Assembly (NCBI GenBank): GCA_034509925.1
Contig: CM067531.1
Coordinates: 6,343,319 to 6,407,318, forward strand
Reading direction: 5' to 3'
Source: Hirudinaria manillensis
Lineage: Eukaryota; Annelida; Clitellata; Hirudinida; Hirudinidae
DNA: 64,000 nt
Part shown: in pieces, positions 27,780 through 39,261 of the stretch
Layout: the number at the start of each line of letters is the position of its first letter
Position numbering within the stretch: position 1 is the first letter of the stretch
Position numbers and translations under genes: made by a program
Notes under the pieces: generated by a model
Told to the model about the DNA's origin: nothing
What the model saw: only the letters and a program-made list of their open reading frames with translations
Database searches by the model: none

Positions 27780-29500
27780 ATGATGGCGGACTCTTCGCTG
27801 GATGACTATATACAGAAAAAAGGCATCGGAATGAGGTTATTACGCTTTCTTTACATTTTAAGAAATGTCGAGAATGAAATTAATTGTTCACTAATTTGTC
27901 CTGGCTAAAAATTGATTAGCAAATTGAAGTTTGCATTCTAAAAGATTTTCAAAAAATTTCTTCCGAGAAAAGTAGGATTAAACAGAATGTTAATGCTAAT
28001 TGAAATTTTGTGGAGTGCTTTAATTTGGCTAACCTCAGTTTAATCTTCCTTTCACGTTATGTATTTTGTCATGGAATGTGTTTTTTGTGTTCCAAAATTA
28101 TGTTTTGTCTTGTAGAATTAAACCATTGAAGGGCAACGCAGTCCAGCCTTTTAAAAGAAAGAATGTTGTATCAGTGGCAAATGAGCATGCTTTTGAAGCT
28201 AAGAAACCTTTTGATGCCAGAGAAAAATTAAGAACTTTTCAAGGGACTTTGAAAGTGTCAGAAGATGCTAGGCATAAACTTGTGAATAAAAAACTGACAA
28301 TTTCAGGCAGGATTAATGATACATCTTCTCAGGTTCTGGATGCCAGAGCCAAGCTGAATGCCAAGCAAGTAAAACCAATTGTGGAAATTTCTCTTCAGCA
28401 AAGTTGTGAAGAAAACTTCCAATTGGCTTCAATAAAGAAAACGCTTACAAAAGAAGTGGAGCCTCCAACTAATCATGGATGGTCTCTTGTGAAGACAGTC
28501 ACAAATGATGTTTCCAAGAACCAACAAAATGTTAGATATATTGCTTCAGTGTGATAAATTTTCTTTAAATATTGCTTGGCCTTTAGATTCTATTGTTAGT
28601 GAGTCATTTAGTTACCTGTCAAGCAGTTAGTAAGGTGTGCTAGTTCACTTATATTAGTTGTTGTTTGCTGCTATCTTTTTTGTGGGTTGTTAAGGTGTTT
28701 GCATTTTTGCACCAGGCTTCAACAAACGTAGTCACTAGAAAAGTGGCACAATCGCGCAGCGGAAATACAAGAGAAACGGACAGAATTAAAGTTGAAGAGA
28801 AGGTGATTTTCTTAATCAATGACAATATAACTTTTTATCTGACGATAATCTCTTTGCGTAATTCGTTAATTTCTTAATTCATCATTTTCTCCAAGGAGCC
28901 GAGCCAAACCTTCGTCAGCTCCGTTCAATCTTACCGAGTCCTCGTAAGCAATCTCGGACCTAACGTGACCCACGACGACGTCGAGGTAAAGTTGTTTGCG
29001 CTCCTTCAATGGCATTGCTACGGCGACGCTAATGACGTCGGACATTCTAGGAGTTGTTCAGTTCGTGCGGTCCCCTTCGCAAGGTGAGGATGTCCAAGCC
29101 CGGGTCGGCCGAAGTGTTTTACGTCAACCTGGAGAGCGCTCACGAGGCAGTCGACGAGTATCACAATCGCGAGCTCGACGGTCGGTTAGAAGGATTGAAC
29201 GAATTTAGCTTTAAAATTATCGTTTAAAATCTTTTTTTCAGATCAACCCATGTCGGTCAGCGTATCCTTGTTGCAGGACGTGGCCAAAGTAAATGAAACG
29301 AGACCTCTCAGGTTGTCGATTCTTGCTTCTCTCCATTTTAACTCAAGATGAATAAATTACTTTCTATTTTCAGATCTAAAAAGCAGCTTTCAGCTATGAA
29401 GCAATCTCTCGAGCTCGACCTTAAAGTCTTGAGCCAGGCACTTTTCCGTGCCAGTGCGGACCAGGCGTCGAATGCCGTCGACTTTACCGTGCATTTGTAG
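27780..29500 (+). CDS. POLDIP3: POLDIP3/SKAR-like RRM protein
   Basis: Seven exons: 27780-27835, 28116-28530, 28716-28802, 28896-28985, 29051-29180, 29242-29311, 29374-29500, total 975 bases, 324 residues. The N-terminus MADSSLDDYIQKKG parallels MADISLDELIRKRG of vertebrate POLDIP3. Short DAR-type repeats follow (FDAREKLRTF, SEDARHKL, LDARAKLNAK). An RRM occupies about residues 195-270, with YRVLVSNLGPNVTHDDVEL for its first strand and helix, then LFSSCGPLRK and ELDDQPMSVSVSLL. The tail with LKVLSQALFRASA and ending VDFTVHL matches the family's conserved C-terminus. In vertebrates the protein links the exon-junction complex, mRNA export and S6K1. Two adjacent in-frame ATGs open the frame; the second matches family length. 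The donor after 29180 is GTCGGT, weaker than usual but the only one that keeps frame. The protein is shorter than the human one (421 residues). Confidence 0.92.
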
Positions 29501-30110
29501 AATTATTATTCGTATGTTCGAAGCAAATGCTAATTAAAGCTTTGTAAATATGACAACCAGGTCTTGATGTTTGATTGTTCTGGAACTCTCCTTATTTCTT
29601 TATTGGCATTTTTTATTTTACCCTCGAAAGGGAATTATTTGGTTTCTTTGCTTGTTTTGAAGCGATTTGAGTGACTGAGTTATGAGGAATTTAACCAATT
29701 TGAGTTTTAGTTCTGAAGTTACATGATGATGGTGATGAATGTGAACTCTGCCACTTTTGAACAAAATTTAAACCAGACCGTCGGAGATTGGACTCAATGT
29801 CATCAATAAGATGATAAGGAGGCTGGATGAACTAAAGCAATAGACAGGCCAACAGTATTAGGGGGAATCTCAAAAATAGAAAAAAAGTAGTGTGAAAATT
29901 AATCACGTATCGTGGTGACCAAGAAACTGGATCATTGTTAGAGAGCTGTTCTTCGCTGAACCAACGGTGAATGCTCTTCAATGGAACTTCAAAAATTACT
30001 CATTTAATTCGATTTGATGTACAGCTATCTTCGAAGATAAGAATTTTTAAAGTTTGATAAGCGCTGACGCAACCGTTTCTTGATAGAAGTTAAAGGTTTA
30101 TTTTACTGTA
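29501..30110. other. Intergenic, nothing recognised
   Basis: Follows the POLDIP3 stop codon and includes its 3' UTR. No other signal seen. Confidence 0.4.
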
Positions 30111-30182
30111 GTGGAGTAGCGAGGGACAGGGGCGCAAAGTTTAGCGTTTTGCCCTGGGTGCCAAATATCCTCACTACGCCAC
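30111..30182 (+). repeat. Small inverted-repeat element (MITE-like)
   Basis: The 72-base unit begins 'gtggagtagcgaggga' and ends 'atcctcactacgccac', imperfect reverse complements of each other. A related copy is at 18197-18254. It carries no gene. Confidence 0.65.
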
Positions 30183-31382
30183 GTTTTAATCGGACCAGGG
30201 AAAAGGTGAATTTGGCAAGGAGTTCGGATTTTGTCATATTTTTCCGACAAAAATTAATGTTGGAGTATCCAGACGACTCAAAACATTAATCATATGAAAT
30301 TATAAAGCCAACTTCATTTTAAAAGGGCAAAGGTCTGGTCTACCATCGCATAAGTTGGAACTGATGGGCTTGAAAAAAAAAGCAGAAGGTCTCAAAGTAT
30401 GTTCAGAATCTGGGAAATGACCTCCAACCCCTGTACGAATTGTAAAGCGATAAAGTCATTTTCTTACAAGATAGCGCTTCTGAATCACACTGTGTTGAGG
30501 TGGCTTGCTCGCTCTCTGGTTTTAAATCGGGATGAAAATGTGCGTTTCTTATAAAAGTTTAGTTGAATGTCAAGTATTGTTCTGCGAAGAACTTGTTAAA
30601 AGTTCTGAAAGTGATATAGAAAGAGTTCTTAATGACACATGCATCATAACACATTTTGAACGTTTTATTTCTAGTTCTTTGAACACCAAGAATAATTTTA
30701 GCGATTAAAAGTGGTTATTTTACATAATCTTTTATCCAGACAATTTTATTGAGCTGTGTTGTGGCTATTCTGATGGCTATTTTAGTATTTCGTGAGCTGG
30801 GCTATTTTGTCGGATGCCAAGGTATGTAAGTGATAATAGCAGATTCCGAAACATTGTCTATTACTTACCCTAATGAACTTTATTAGAATTGACAGTTTGA
30901 ATACCTTATAACGTAAAAAGGTGCAAAGTTGTGAATAAGTTGGTGCGCAGATACTTAATTATTAATAAAAACTTAATTCAATGTCTAATTTTGATTGGTT
31001 GGACATGGGCTCATGAATGCTTCGGTGCCTTGACATCCTTTTGGATATTTGTGCACTTATTATATTTGTGTGGAAATAAAGTATATCGTAAATTGTTTTC
31101 ATCACAACGATTTATATGACGACGAGCCTTTTCACTTTTCTTATAAAGTACTTATAAAGTTCTTGTAAAGTACGAAAGTAGGGGAGTGCCTGAACAAACA
31201 TAATTGTCGCCATCCTTTGAGCTTGCAACCGGCATTTGACTGGTCGGCGCTGACACCATTTTGCGAATTCGTCGCTTGGCTTACCAATTCGATGTTTCCC
31301 CGATTTTTCAAGGCTACTAATTTGAATTTTATTTGCATTCAAACACTACATCGAAAAATAATTTTGGAAATGTTGCCTCCCA
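30183..31382. other. Convergent intergenic region
   Basis: Lies between the ends of POLDIP3 (+) and the GPRIN-like gene (-). Apart from the weak exon candidate at 30742-30821 nothing is recognised. Confidence 0.35.
30742..30821 (+). other. Candidate orphan exon with a membrane segment
   Basis: Bounded by a plausible acceptor (tttatccag) and a donor (AAG|GTATGT), it encodes a hydrophobic stretch TILLSCVVAILMAILVF followed by RELGYFVGCQ. A second possible piece downstream, near 30985-31080, reads WTWAHECFGALTSFW. I could not join these to a start codon or recognise a family, so this is a weak candidate for a small membrane protein. Confidence 0.2.
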
Positions 31383-32606
31383 TCAGAGTTGATTGCTTTT
31401 CCTTTCAAAAAAGCAAAACAAACGAGATACAAAACAAGGATGTCTCGATGATTTAAGTTTTTTCAAGCCGTGTTTATCCTGTCGAACTTTATGTTTACTT
31501 TCTGATTTCTCCATATTTTGGTTGATAATTTTTTGCAAATGAAGTTGTATTGCGTCTCCTAAAATTTTAGGATCAATCTCCGCCCCATACACACCCCAAG
31601 TTTGACCATTTTCGTCATATTCAACTTCGGTTGCACTTGGCTTCGGTGAAGCGTCATCTTCGATGATTTTGGACAGATTCCCTTCGTTGGGAATTCTCAA
31701 AAACATGGCATCCGATGATGTCTGAGTGTTCTCAACATCAAAGTCTTTTATTTGCTTGTTCGATGATTTATTCTCACCTTGTTTTGAAAGCATGGAGCTT
31801 GCTGATGAAGCACTCGAAGTACCTCTTGCGTGTTTCATGTAACTGTTGAAACCATGAAGGATAGCCTGAAAATCGCCGGACGAACATGTTATGCCATCGC
31901 TCGATTTTTTCGATACCAAAGGACAGGACTTTGGAAGAAGAAGATTTGTTGGGTACGAATCCTGGCTTATAGAACGCCGTCTGAAACCTTGTCTAGCTTT
32001 CTCTCTCTTACCAATTACAGCTTTTTCGTGCATTGTAGTAACGCAAGCTTCCTCCGAGGGGATTTTAATATCGTTTTCTCTTTCTTCGTCGGCCGATGTT
32101 GCATTTAGAAAGTCTTTGTTAAATGTAAAAGCAATTTTTGCTTCGCACTGATCCGCTGCTTTCTGTCGTTTCTCTTGAACTATTGCAGCCCAATGTGGCA
32201 TATCTTGTGTCTGGTACACCGTTTCAACGATTTTATCTTTCACTTTACTGAAAATATTTGTCGACCCGCTACTCGATTTAGTGCAGGTGAGAAGAGAATG
32301 AGACTGATTAAAATCATTGCTGCTGATTTTACGAGCGAGACATTTCGGTTTTGGTCTGATTGTACTGCGACATCTCGATACGCCTCTGGTATCCTCCGCG
32401 CAGTATTCTTCGCTGTTCAGAGAAATAACTTTGTGGGCGGCAGAACTTTTGTCGGGACTTGTCACTCCTTTGTTTTGATGTTCGAGGGAGGATCGAAAAC
32501 CGGGATATTTATTTTCAGAAATAATGTTGGAAGGGAGAGAAGACAGAGTAAGACTTCTTTGATGTTTTGAACGTTTTTCTGCCAATGACATTTGCCTCTT
32601 CAGCAT
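31383..32606 (-). CDS. GPRIN-family protein (C-terminal GRIN domain)
   Basis: A terminal coding exon with a stop at 31385-31383, probably 407 residues from the ATG at 32606 (MLKRQMSLAEKRSK). An acceptor (TTTCTTTTAG) lies just upstream at 32608-32610, so the upstream in-frame ATG at 32630 is likely intronic and a 5' exon exists. Most of the protein is polar and low in complexity. The C-terminal region carries VEYDENGQTWGVYGAEIDP followed by KILGDAIQLHLQKII, the hallmark of the GPRIN (G-protein-regulated inducer of neurite outgrowth) C-terminal domain ('WDEEGMTWEVYGAxxDPExLGxAIQxHL'). It ends with a basic, cysteine-containing segment HPCFVSRLFCFFERK, comparable to the palmitoylated tail of GPRINs that bind activated Go/Gi. 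If more 5' coding exons exist, the N-terminus is incomplete here. Confidence 0.8.
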   Translation of the reverse strand: MLKRQMSLAEKRSKHQRSLTLSSLPSNIISENKYPGFRSSLEHQNKGVTSPDKSSAAHKVISLNSEEYCAEDTRGVSRCRSTIRPKPKCLARKISSNDFNQSHSLLTCTKSSSGSTNIFSKVKDKIVETVYQTQDMPHWAAIVQEKRQKAADQCEAKIAFTFNKDFLNATSADEERENDIKIPSEEACVTTMHEKAVIGKREKARQGFRRRSISQDSYPTNLLLPKSCPLVSKKSSDGITCSSGDFQAILHGFNSYMKHARGTSSASSASSMLSKQGENKSSNKQIKDFDVENTQTSSDAMFLRIPNEGNLSKIIEDDASPKPSATEVEYDENGQTWGVYGAEIDPKILGDAIQLHLQKIINQNMEKSESKHKVRQDKHGLKKLKSSRHPCFVSRLFCFFERKSNQL

Positions 32607-32610
32607 TCTA

Positions 32611-35600
32611 AAAGAAACAGCAAAATGCATAAATGGCGTGTAAAAGCTACTCGCTCTTTACAAAACTGTTATCAATAGCTTCAGCAATAATGCCGAATTT
32701 CTTGAGTTTTAATGTGGCAGCAGAAGATCGCATTGAAAATTAATTAATTTAGATTTTCCCGATATTCTCGTATGTTATAATAAAAGTTAAGTAAATGCTA
32801 CAATATAAATATCTGTAAACCGAGTCACTTGCTAGCATCTATATCTGAATTGTCAAATTAACGAATTGGCGATTGTCAATAAGATTGGTTAAGATTTATT
32901 AATTAGCTTATGTAATTATGTAGTATTTAAGACTGGACAGTAGAGGACAGAGTCTTGGAATGATGTCGACTTAAGGCACTTCCAGAGATTTTAATTACAC
33001 GATTAAATTACAGGGGAAACAAATACGAAACGGCAATCATCCATGTCCAGAGGTTTGATGAACTGTTTGATCAAGCCTAAGCTTGGCATACAATAATGGG
33101 AAAAGTATCCTGTTGGGGAAGGTTGTTTATGAAGTTCTTTGTTTTGCAATTCCTCCCTTAAATCCTTCTTGTAACGTTGAGTCGTATCCCTACCACCCCA
33201 CAGGCACAGAAATCATTGGCGAAGCCACTTTGTTGCCCCCCCCCCCAAAAAAAAAATAAATAAATAAAGCCATCTTCAGGTCAACAAATTAGTCACCATG
33301 CTAATTAATTAAGTAGTGGTTGGTGCATCTCTCGTCGCATAGCATAATGAACATGAAAAGTTAAATAGAGTCAATAAAGTTAACTTCCAAATCAACGTAG
33401 ACAGCGGGCTTTACATAAAACTCACACATAAAAAGCAACAAAGAATCCACAGAATATCGAAATACAATAAATATGCGAAAGATCTGCATTTTAGGACATG
33501 CCAGGCAACCTTATTTTATTTAATTTCGTGTAAAAGTGCAATAAAATGACGATGACCTATTTAAGCTATTTAAGATACATCATGAACTGTCAAAATGGAA
33601 ACTAAAACAGAATGTTGAAATAATTGAGAGTAAAACTTTATTGTATCTCAGGAGATACAACGACACTATGCAATAATACAAATCACCGATTAGAAAACGG
33701 TTTTTACTTTTGATGTTGAACAATAAAATCGTATCAATATGAACTCGAGACACAACTTGATTAATATTTTAGTGAAAATTCGTTACCAACCTAATATTCT
33801 GCAGAATGTTCTTTTAATATTTGACGGTATCCTTCATCCTTTTGATGACAAATTTCAAACTTAATTGAGCAGTTGCTTAGTGCTAGCGAAGGAATGTAGA
33901 ATATAATATGCCTATAAAGAATATAGACTATAGAAACAATACGGCAACATAATTTTAAATAAATTTGATCTCAATTCAAAAATAATATTGTTTCCTTTAC
34001 CTCGATTCAAAGATCCAAAACTAACTTGGTACTTCAGTCATGATCCACATTTAGATATTCGTAGGAACTGGAAAGCAGATTGCACCTTTCTTCAAGTCTC
34101 TCTCTCTCTCTCGCTCTCTCCCTCATTCATCTCACTTCTCTTGTACGCTCTCGTGCACGTCTGGATTCTTGAAATCGATTCAGGGACAAATATGTCTTAC
34201 CTTGGCTTACACAGTTTGGTTTGGTTTTTAAATTTTCTATCTGGAAATGTATTATGCAAATTTGGTTGCTTTCAAAAGGTTTTATTCGTGGGTAATTTAC
34301 AATAAATTAACAGTTTAAGTTTAATTTGTTCGACGTTCGGTTTCGAAACGCAGTTTGCTAAAATAATTATTCCGGGGTTATTTTAAACATTCTGTTGCAC
34401 CTGTCGAAAAGCATCTGCGGAGTTGCTTTTCTGAGCATCTAAAAAATATTTTTAACGAGGCACTCGAGTGGTCATGAGATTCCAGGGTGTGTCTCTTTTA
34501 CGCGCAAAGGAAATCTAAAATTCTAAAAAAAATACAATTACAAAATGTTTAAATCCAGTTACCCTTGTAAGTAGCCATTCATATAAGAAAGTAAGGAAAT
34601 GTCTTGAAGATCGTATAACATCATAACCAGATGTAGATTATTGTAATTGCGAGGAACCAGCATGAAAGCTTGTTGACCGTTATTAGAAAAACTATATTAG
34701 AACTACATAACTTTGGCAAAATGGAACTTCGTTTGAGAAGCTCAGGATTAATATTTCCAAAACAAAATTTTCATGATGTGAAGGCCATCCTAACAAAGTA
34801 ATAGAATAAGATTCATTTAAAGACGGCGTAAGAGAGAACAAAATAATCCGTCGAACCTATTGGTGTAACTGATCTAGAAATCATTCACTGCATGCTCTCC
34901 TTCAAGTCAATTAACTCCAGTTGAATTACGTTTAATGGAGAAGTCAACAAATTGAGCCGAGACTCTACGTTCTGAACATCCTTACAAAATCTTTTCTCAG
35001 GTTCTGTAGGTCCCAATATTTGTGCAGGAAAAATGTTAAACAAACCATTCCATCGTTTACTTTTATAAAAAGTTAATTTTTGCCGAAAACACGATTCTCT
35101 TCCTAGTACTTGTTTTTCTAAGACTCATCGGAAAAAAAGCTGTGAACATAAGAAGGCCAATAAAAATCTCCCATGACAGAGAATGAAAAAAGTGCAGATA
35201 AAGATGAAGGAATTCTTCTGAGTATCCTGTCGACGAACTCCGAGGTGGAGTTTCAAGTAACAAGAGAAGTGGAAGATGGAAGGCTCTTTAGAGCTCTGCC
35301 ACAAAAATTTGCTAAATTTTCTATTGAAATCACAAAAGCCATGAAGTTGTCACCATCTGCGTCATCTTACACGACTGAAACTGTAGGCCTAAAGTAAATA
35401 AGTCTAATGGAGCTTTAATTTAAAGAACGTAAATTAATAAATGAAATGTATTTTCTTATCCGCTATAATTGCTGCTCAAGAGATGAACCCGAACTGATTC
35501 GATTCTCAGATACCGGTGCTGGTACTCATGTGCTAGTGTCTTTTACCCACAACCCCATATTTCCCACTTTCCCCTACCCAATCTATTTTTCTAAAGTAAC

Positions 35601-36182
35601 GCAATTAAACCATGAAAATGAAATAGACAAAACTTTTCTTTTCAAATTTGCCGAATTGTATTGCATTTTAATAGGTAAAAATCCATTAATAGAGAAATAG
35701 TCCGTTAATTCCTTCTGATTTACAGTGACTGCATACAAGTTGTATGACGTAGGTTGTTTCAAAATCATACCAATCAATATGATCTCAAATAAAAATTAGA
35801 AATCACCTAAAGTGATTTCAAATACTACCCAAAACTAGATATATCTAATCTAAGGGATGCACACGACACTCGGGCAAAGGTCAAACCTAATTTCGAGTAT
35901 AGGAATATGAGACTTTCACTTGATTTTAATTAAATTTGTTAAACTTTTCATAAAGCAGAATAGTCAAACTTAGTTTGTATAAAAAAATAATTTTTACGAG
36001 CAATTCTCTTACTATTACACCTGAACAATGTGAATTATATTGTACAGTGGCGAAGTGTAGATTGGGAATTTGGTAGTTGTACTCGAGTACCGATTTTAGG
36101 TACCATGGAACAATCCATTTGATGTTCAGAGGTTTTTTGAAGATTAAGGATGGCGTCTCTTCCTTTTTCACGAAATTTTTTA
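32611..36182. other. Long gene-poor region
   Basis: About 3.6 kb without a recognised gene. It contains a C-then-A low-complexity run with taaa repeats at 33235-33271 and a (TC)n tract at 34097-34120. Any upstream exon and promoter of the GPRIN-like gene should be in the first part. The open frame at 35173-35397 is listed separately. Confidence 0.4.
35173..35397 (+). CDS. Hypothetical 74-residue open frame
   Basis: Begins ATG (MTENEKSADKDEGILLS) and reads SEVEFQVTREVEDGRLFRAL before ending TVGLK. The composition is protein-like (charged, amphipathic) with no stretch typical of intergenic frames, but I recognise no family and see no splice partner. It may be a small gene, a terminal exon or chance. 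Confidence 0.2.
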   Translation: MTENEKSADKDEGILLSILSTNSEVEFQVTREVEDGRLFRALPQKFAKFSIEITKAMKLSPSASSYTTETVGLK

Positions 36183-37330
36183 AATTTTTATTTCATTTAT
36201 TTGTCTGAGCAAATCGAAGGGTCATCCAATGATCACTTGCACAATTTTGTCTAAGGTTTGTCATCGGAAAAAGAGTACAGCTTAAAGTTCACTTAATTTA
36301 GAGATAATTGTTGAGGTTTGTAAATGAGAAACATGATTTAAATCGAGATAATGTTGAATAGTTAATGATATCAAACAGTAGAGAGTTCCAGGGTTTGATA
36401 ATTCGGTTAATAAAGGAATGCTGCCTGTGACTGGTGTAGCATTTTTCTTGGCGTAAGCGAAGGGGATGACCACGGGTTCTGGAGGCTAGAAACGTGGGGA
36501 ATTGTGGAATGCTATATTTAACAAGACCGTGGACTATTTTATATCAGAGACGAGTCGTCGATGTTCGAGGTTTTTAAGTCCAAGTCGCTGTAGTCTGCTT
36601 ATGTTATGGCAGCCCTGAAACCGAGGATAGATCTTGGGAAGTATTTTTGTACTTCTTCGATTTTCAATGCAAGCTGCTTGATATACATATGTATGGGCTC
36701 CAGATTGGGGAACACTATTCGAGGATTGGTCGGATAGGTGCAATAAGCTCTGGTTAAGATATTTTTGTTTTTCGTGAGAAAGCATTTAAGGAACAACCTC
36801 AGTCCCACAAATGCTTTATGAACAACTTTGTTGATGAGAGCCTTGTAGGTCCATTGTCAGTGAGGACATCGAGATCCCGGGTGTTGCCAGAAAGATTTAT
36901 GAAGTAATTGTATAATTACTTGGTGGAATTCTAAAACGTATTGCCTTGATGGAGAGTTGAATGCATTTCTCAGGAGCTAGCTGTAATTGCCATTTGTTGC
37001 TCCATAATACCAACCTGTCAATAGCAGTCTACAGGGCAGAGTTGTGACGATTTTGAGTAGAGTTTGATATCATCTGCAAATAGTTTAAATGTGATTAAGT
37101 TATCGGTAAGTGTGTCAGCAACATAGTTTATATAAATGCTGAAAAGTGTAGGTACGAGGGCGCTCCCTTGAGGCTTGCCACTGACTACGTCACCGAGTCA
37201 ATGATGTCTGTGCCGTGGTGCATTGACAGTAACCAATCTGAATTACAGAAAGGCATTTTGTTCAGGGGATATAAGGCTGTTTGCTTGAATATGATTTCAG
37301 ATGTCTTTGTTGATCATTCGCTCCACAGCT
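36183..37330 (-). mobile_element. LINE relic with reverse-transcriptase core
   Basis: Minus-strand frames give SGKPQGSALVPTLFSIYIN and then FKLFADDIKLYSK, the conserved 'GxPQGSxLGPxLFxxYIN' and FADD boxes of a Jockey/CR1-like reverse transcriptase (about 37180-37050). Further on are RSTKILPKIYPRFQG and, after more frameshifts, FNSLLFD-like and LSRFKSCF-like pieces of the C-terminus. The 3' end with 'ggatgacccttcg' and aaataaa-type tail at about 36230-36183 matches the end of the copy at 13215-14095. Many frameshifts, so inactive. Confidence 0.85.
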
Positions 37331-37942
37331 CGGCAGCGAGAGGATGTCAGCGATATTGGTCGGATTTTTAATGTTTAGAAAGCGCCAGCAAGAGCAATTC
37401 TTGACTAATGATCACAAAAAGATTCAATTAAATTGGTTCAAGGAGATGATGAGTTTTGAGGTGAATTGGATCATTGCAATTTTCAAATGAAATTCATTTA
37501 AATTTGGACAGTCCAGGTGGGACTGTTTGCTTAGCAAACCATTCAGCAATTACTCCCACAGCATCGCAGACTATAAATGCACTGACTGTTGCAGCACCTT
37601 TAACGATACGGCAGGTGCAGTAGTCACAGTCCAGTAATCAAATTTCTGCACTAATTTGCTCTCGGGAGTAAAGAACGCGTTAATTTTGCAACATTCAAAA
37701 GAAAACGAAAAAATACGCAGTCAGCGACTGATTTGATCTACTTTTGTCGGCTTTAAAAATTATTTGCTGTTTGGCTGCCTTGATTTAGAATAGTTTAAGG
37801 TGATAACTTTGGAAAAGGGGTGGGCAATTACATTCCTTGTTGTGTAGCGTAGTCACAATGGACATGACCACTAGACCGGATGCTTAAGAAGATATTATTG
37901 ATTAAAAGAATTTTAAGCATGCTATTGTTTATTTTATTATAT
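37331..37942. other. Intergenic, nothing recognised
   Basis: No coding or repeat signal identified. Confidence 0.35.
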
Positions 37943-38330
37943 ACTAGTGGTGCCCAGCCACGCGTTGCTGTGGCTCAATCTGATTATTAATTTTATAAGA
38001 AAGAAATTTTCAAATATGTTTATTTTTACAATTTCACAAATTTGCGTGAGGCTTACGATAGTTTGAGCTTTTTAATGTCTCTCTAAAGTTTATTTACATA
38101 GATCAGGCCGTGACGTCGTCGTGGCAAGATAGCCGGATTTGCGAAAAAGGCGTATTTTTACATGATGTAGTTGTGGCACATATATGAAACCTATATACAA
38201 ACACTCCCCTGATCGAGTACTATGTTGTGTCAAAATTTCAAAGCAATTGGTTAAGTACTTTCAGAGAACATTTGCATGTTACAAACACACATTGCATTTT
38301 TATTTATATAGAAGATATATACATATATAT
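37943..38330 (+). repeat. SINE-like dispersed repeat
   Basis: Begins 'actagtggtgcccagccacg' and continues with 'cgttgctgtggctc', includes 'gatcgagtactatgttgtgtc' type sequence in the middle, and ends in a ta-rich tail ('tttatatagaagatatata'). This start and tail are familiar from abundant short interspersed repeats in invertebrate genomes. Not protein-coding. Confidence 0.5.
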
Positions 38331-39261
38331 TATTTATGTACTATTATTTAAACTCGACGATGCAAAAAAAAAGGTAACCCTAATGTAATGGCGAAACATT
38401 CTCCGTCATTTTATTAATAAATAGCCATGCCATTAAAATCGTAACTCATGAAGATATTCGGGGCCTGATTTAACTTAGTGGAGAGCCGCATGCTTGCCCG
38501 TACCTGCCTTAGTATGCAGTTTAGTCGATGTTAATTGGGAACGAGGGGGATATAAGTCTATATTTAGCGATAAACCTTTCCACAAATTCACATTCACTAT
38601 TGTGGTACATATTTAATTATATGATTCTGTTTATATTTTTAAAATTATGGCCCTCCATTGAATAAATGAACAAAATGAACTTTAATATACAATAGCCATG
38701 GAATCTTAACTTGTTCTTTTTTGTGAATAGGTTGGTCATCTAGCGGGAACATTGTTCCCTTCGGGCATCCTTTGGTATCATTTACTCGCGGTTCTTATAT
38801 TGTTATTTGTATTATATTGATACCAAGAAAACAATAAATCAAAAATCAAAATCAATAGATTAGTGCAAGTATGCAGAGAAAGACAAAAGTTGCTCTAAAA
38901 ATTAATGAAGCAGAATGAATGAGCATTAATCGCATGTCGCTAGGCATCGTCGGAGGAGCATTTTGAGTTGCTATTGACAACGTTGTAAACACATGACAAA
39001 ATATCACGTTAGTATTTAAGTATTCAAAACATGTAAAATTTAATTTTAAAATGTAAAACAAAGAATAAGTTATCGTTTTAATTTGAAGGAAAATTAATTT
39101 TGAAATAAACTCCTTTGTCCTGAAATTGCGTAATTGCGTTTTTGGCGTGGACTCGTTCTATTGGCTCGATGGCTGCCGTTCGGTCTCTTTTAACCGAAAA
39201 GGAAATCTAATGATTAATTTCGCTTTTAACTATTGAATTACAAAAATCTGTTTAAAATACC
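38331..39261. other. Upstream region of the MZB1-like gene
   Basis: No exon recognised. Around 38740-38860 a sequence ending in caataaatcaaaaatcaaaatc looks like the A-rich 3' tail of another LINE, which I could not confirm by protein. Confidence 0.35.

Noticed and set aside
31830..32570. Plus-strand frames of 86-131 codons
   Set aside because: Antisense shadows of the GPRIN-like coding exon.
34097..34120. (TC)n tract as a regulatory GAGA-type element
   Set aside because: Simple microsatellite in a gene-poor stretch; nothing ties it to a promoter.
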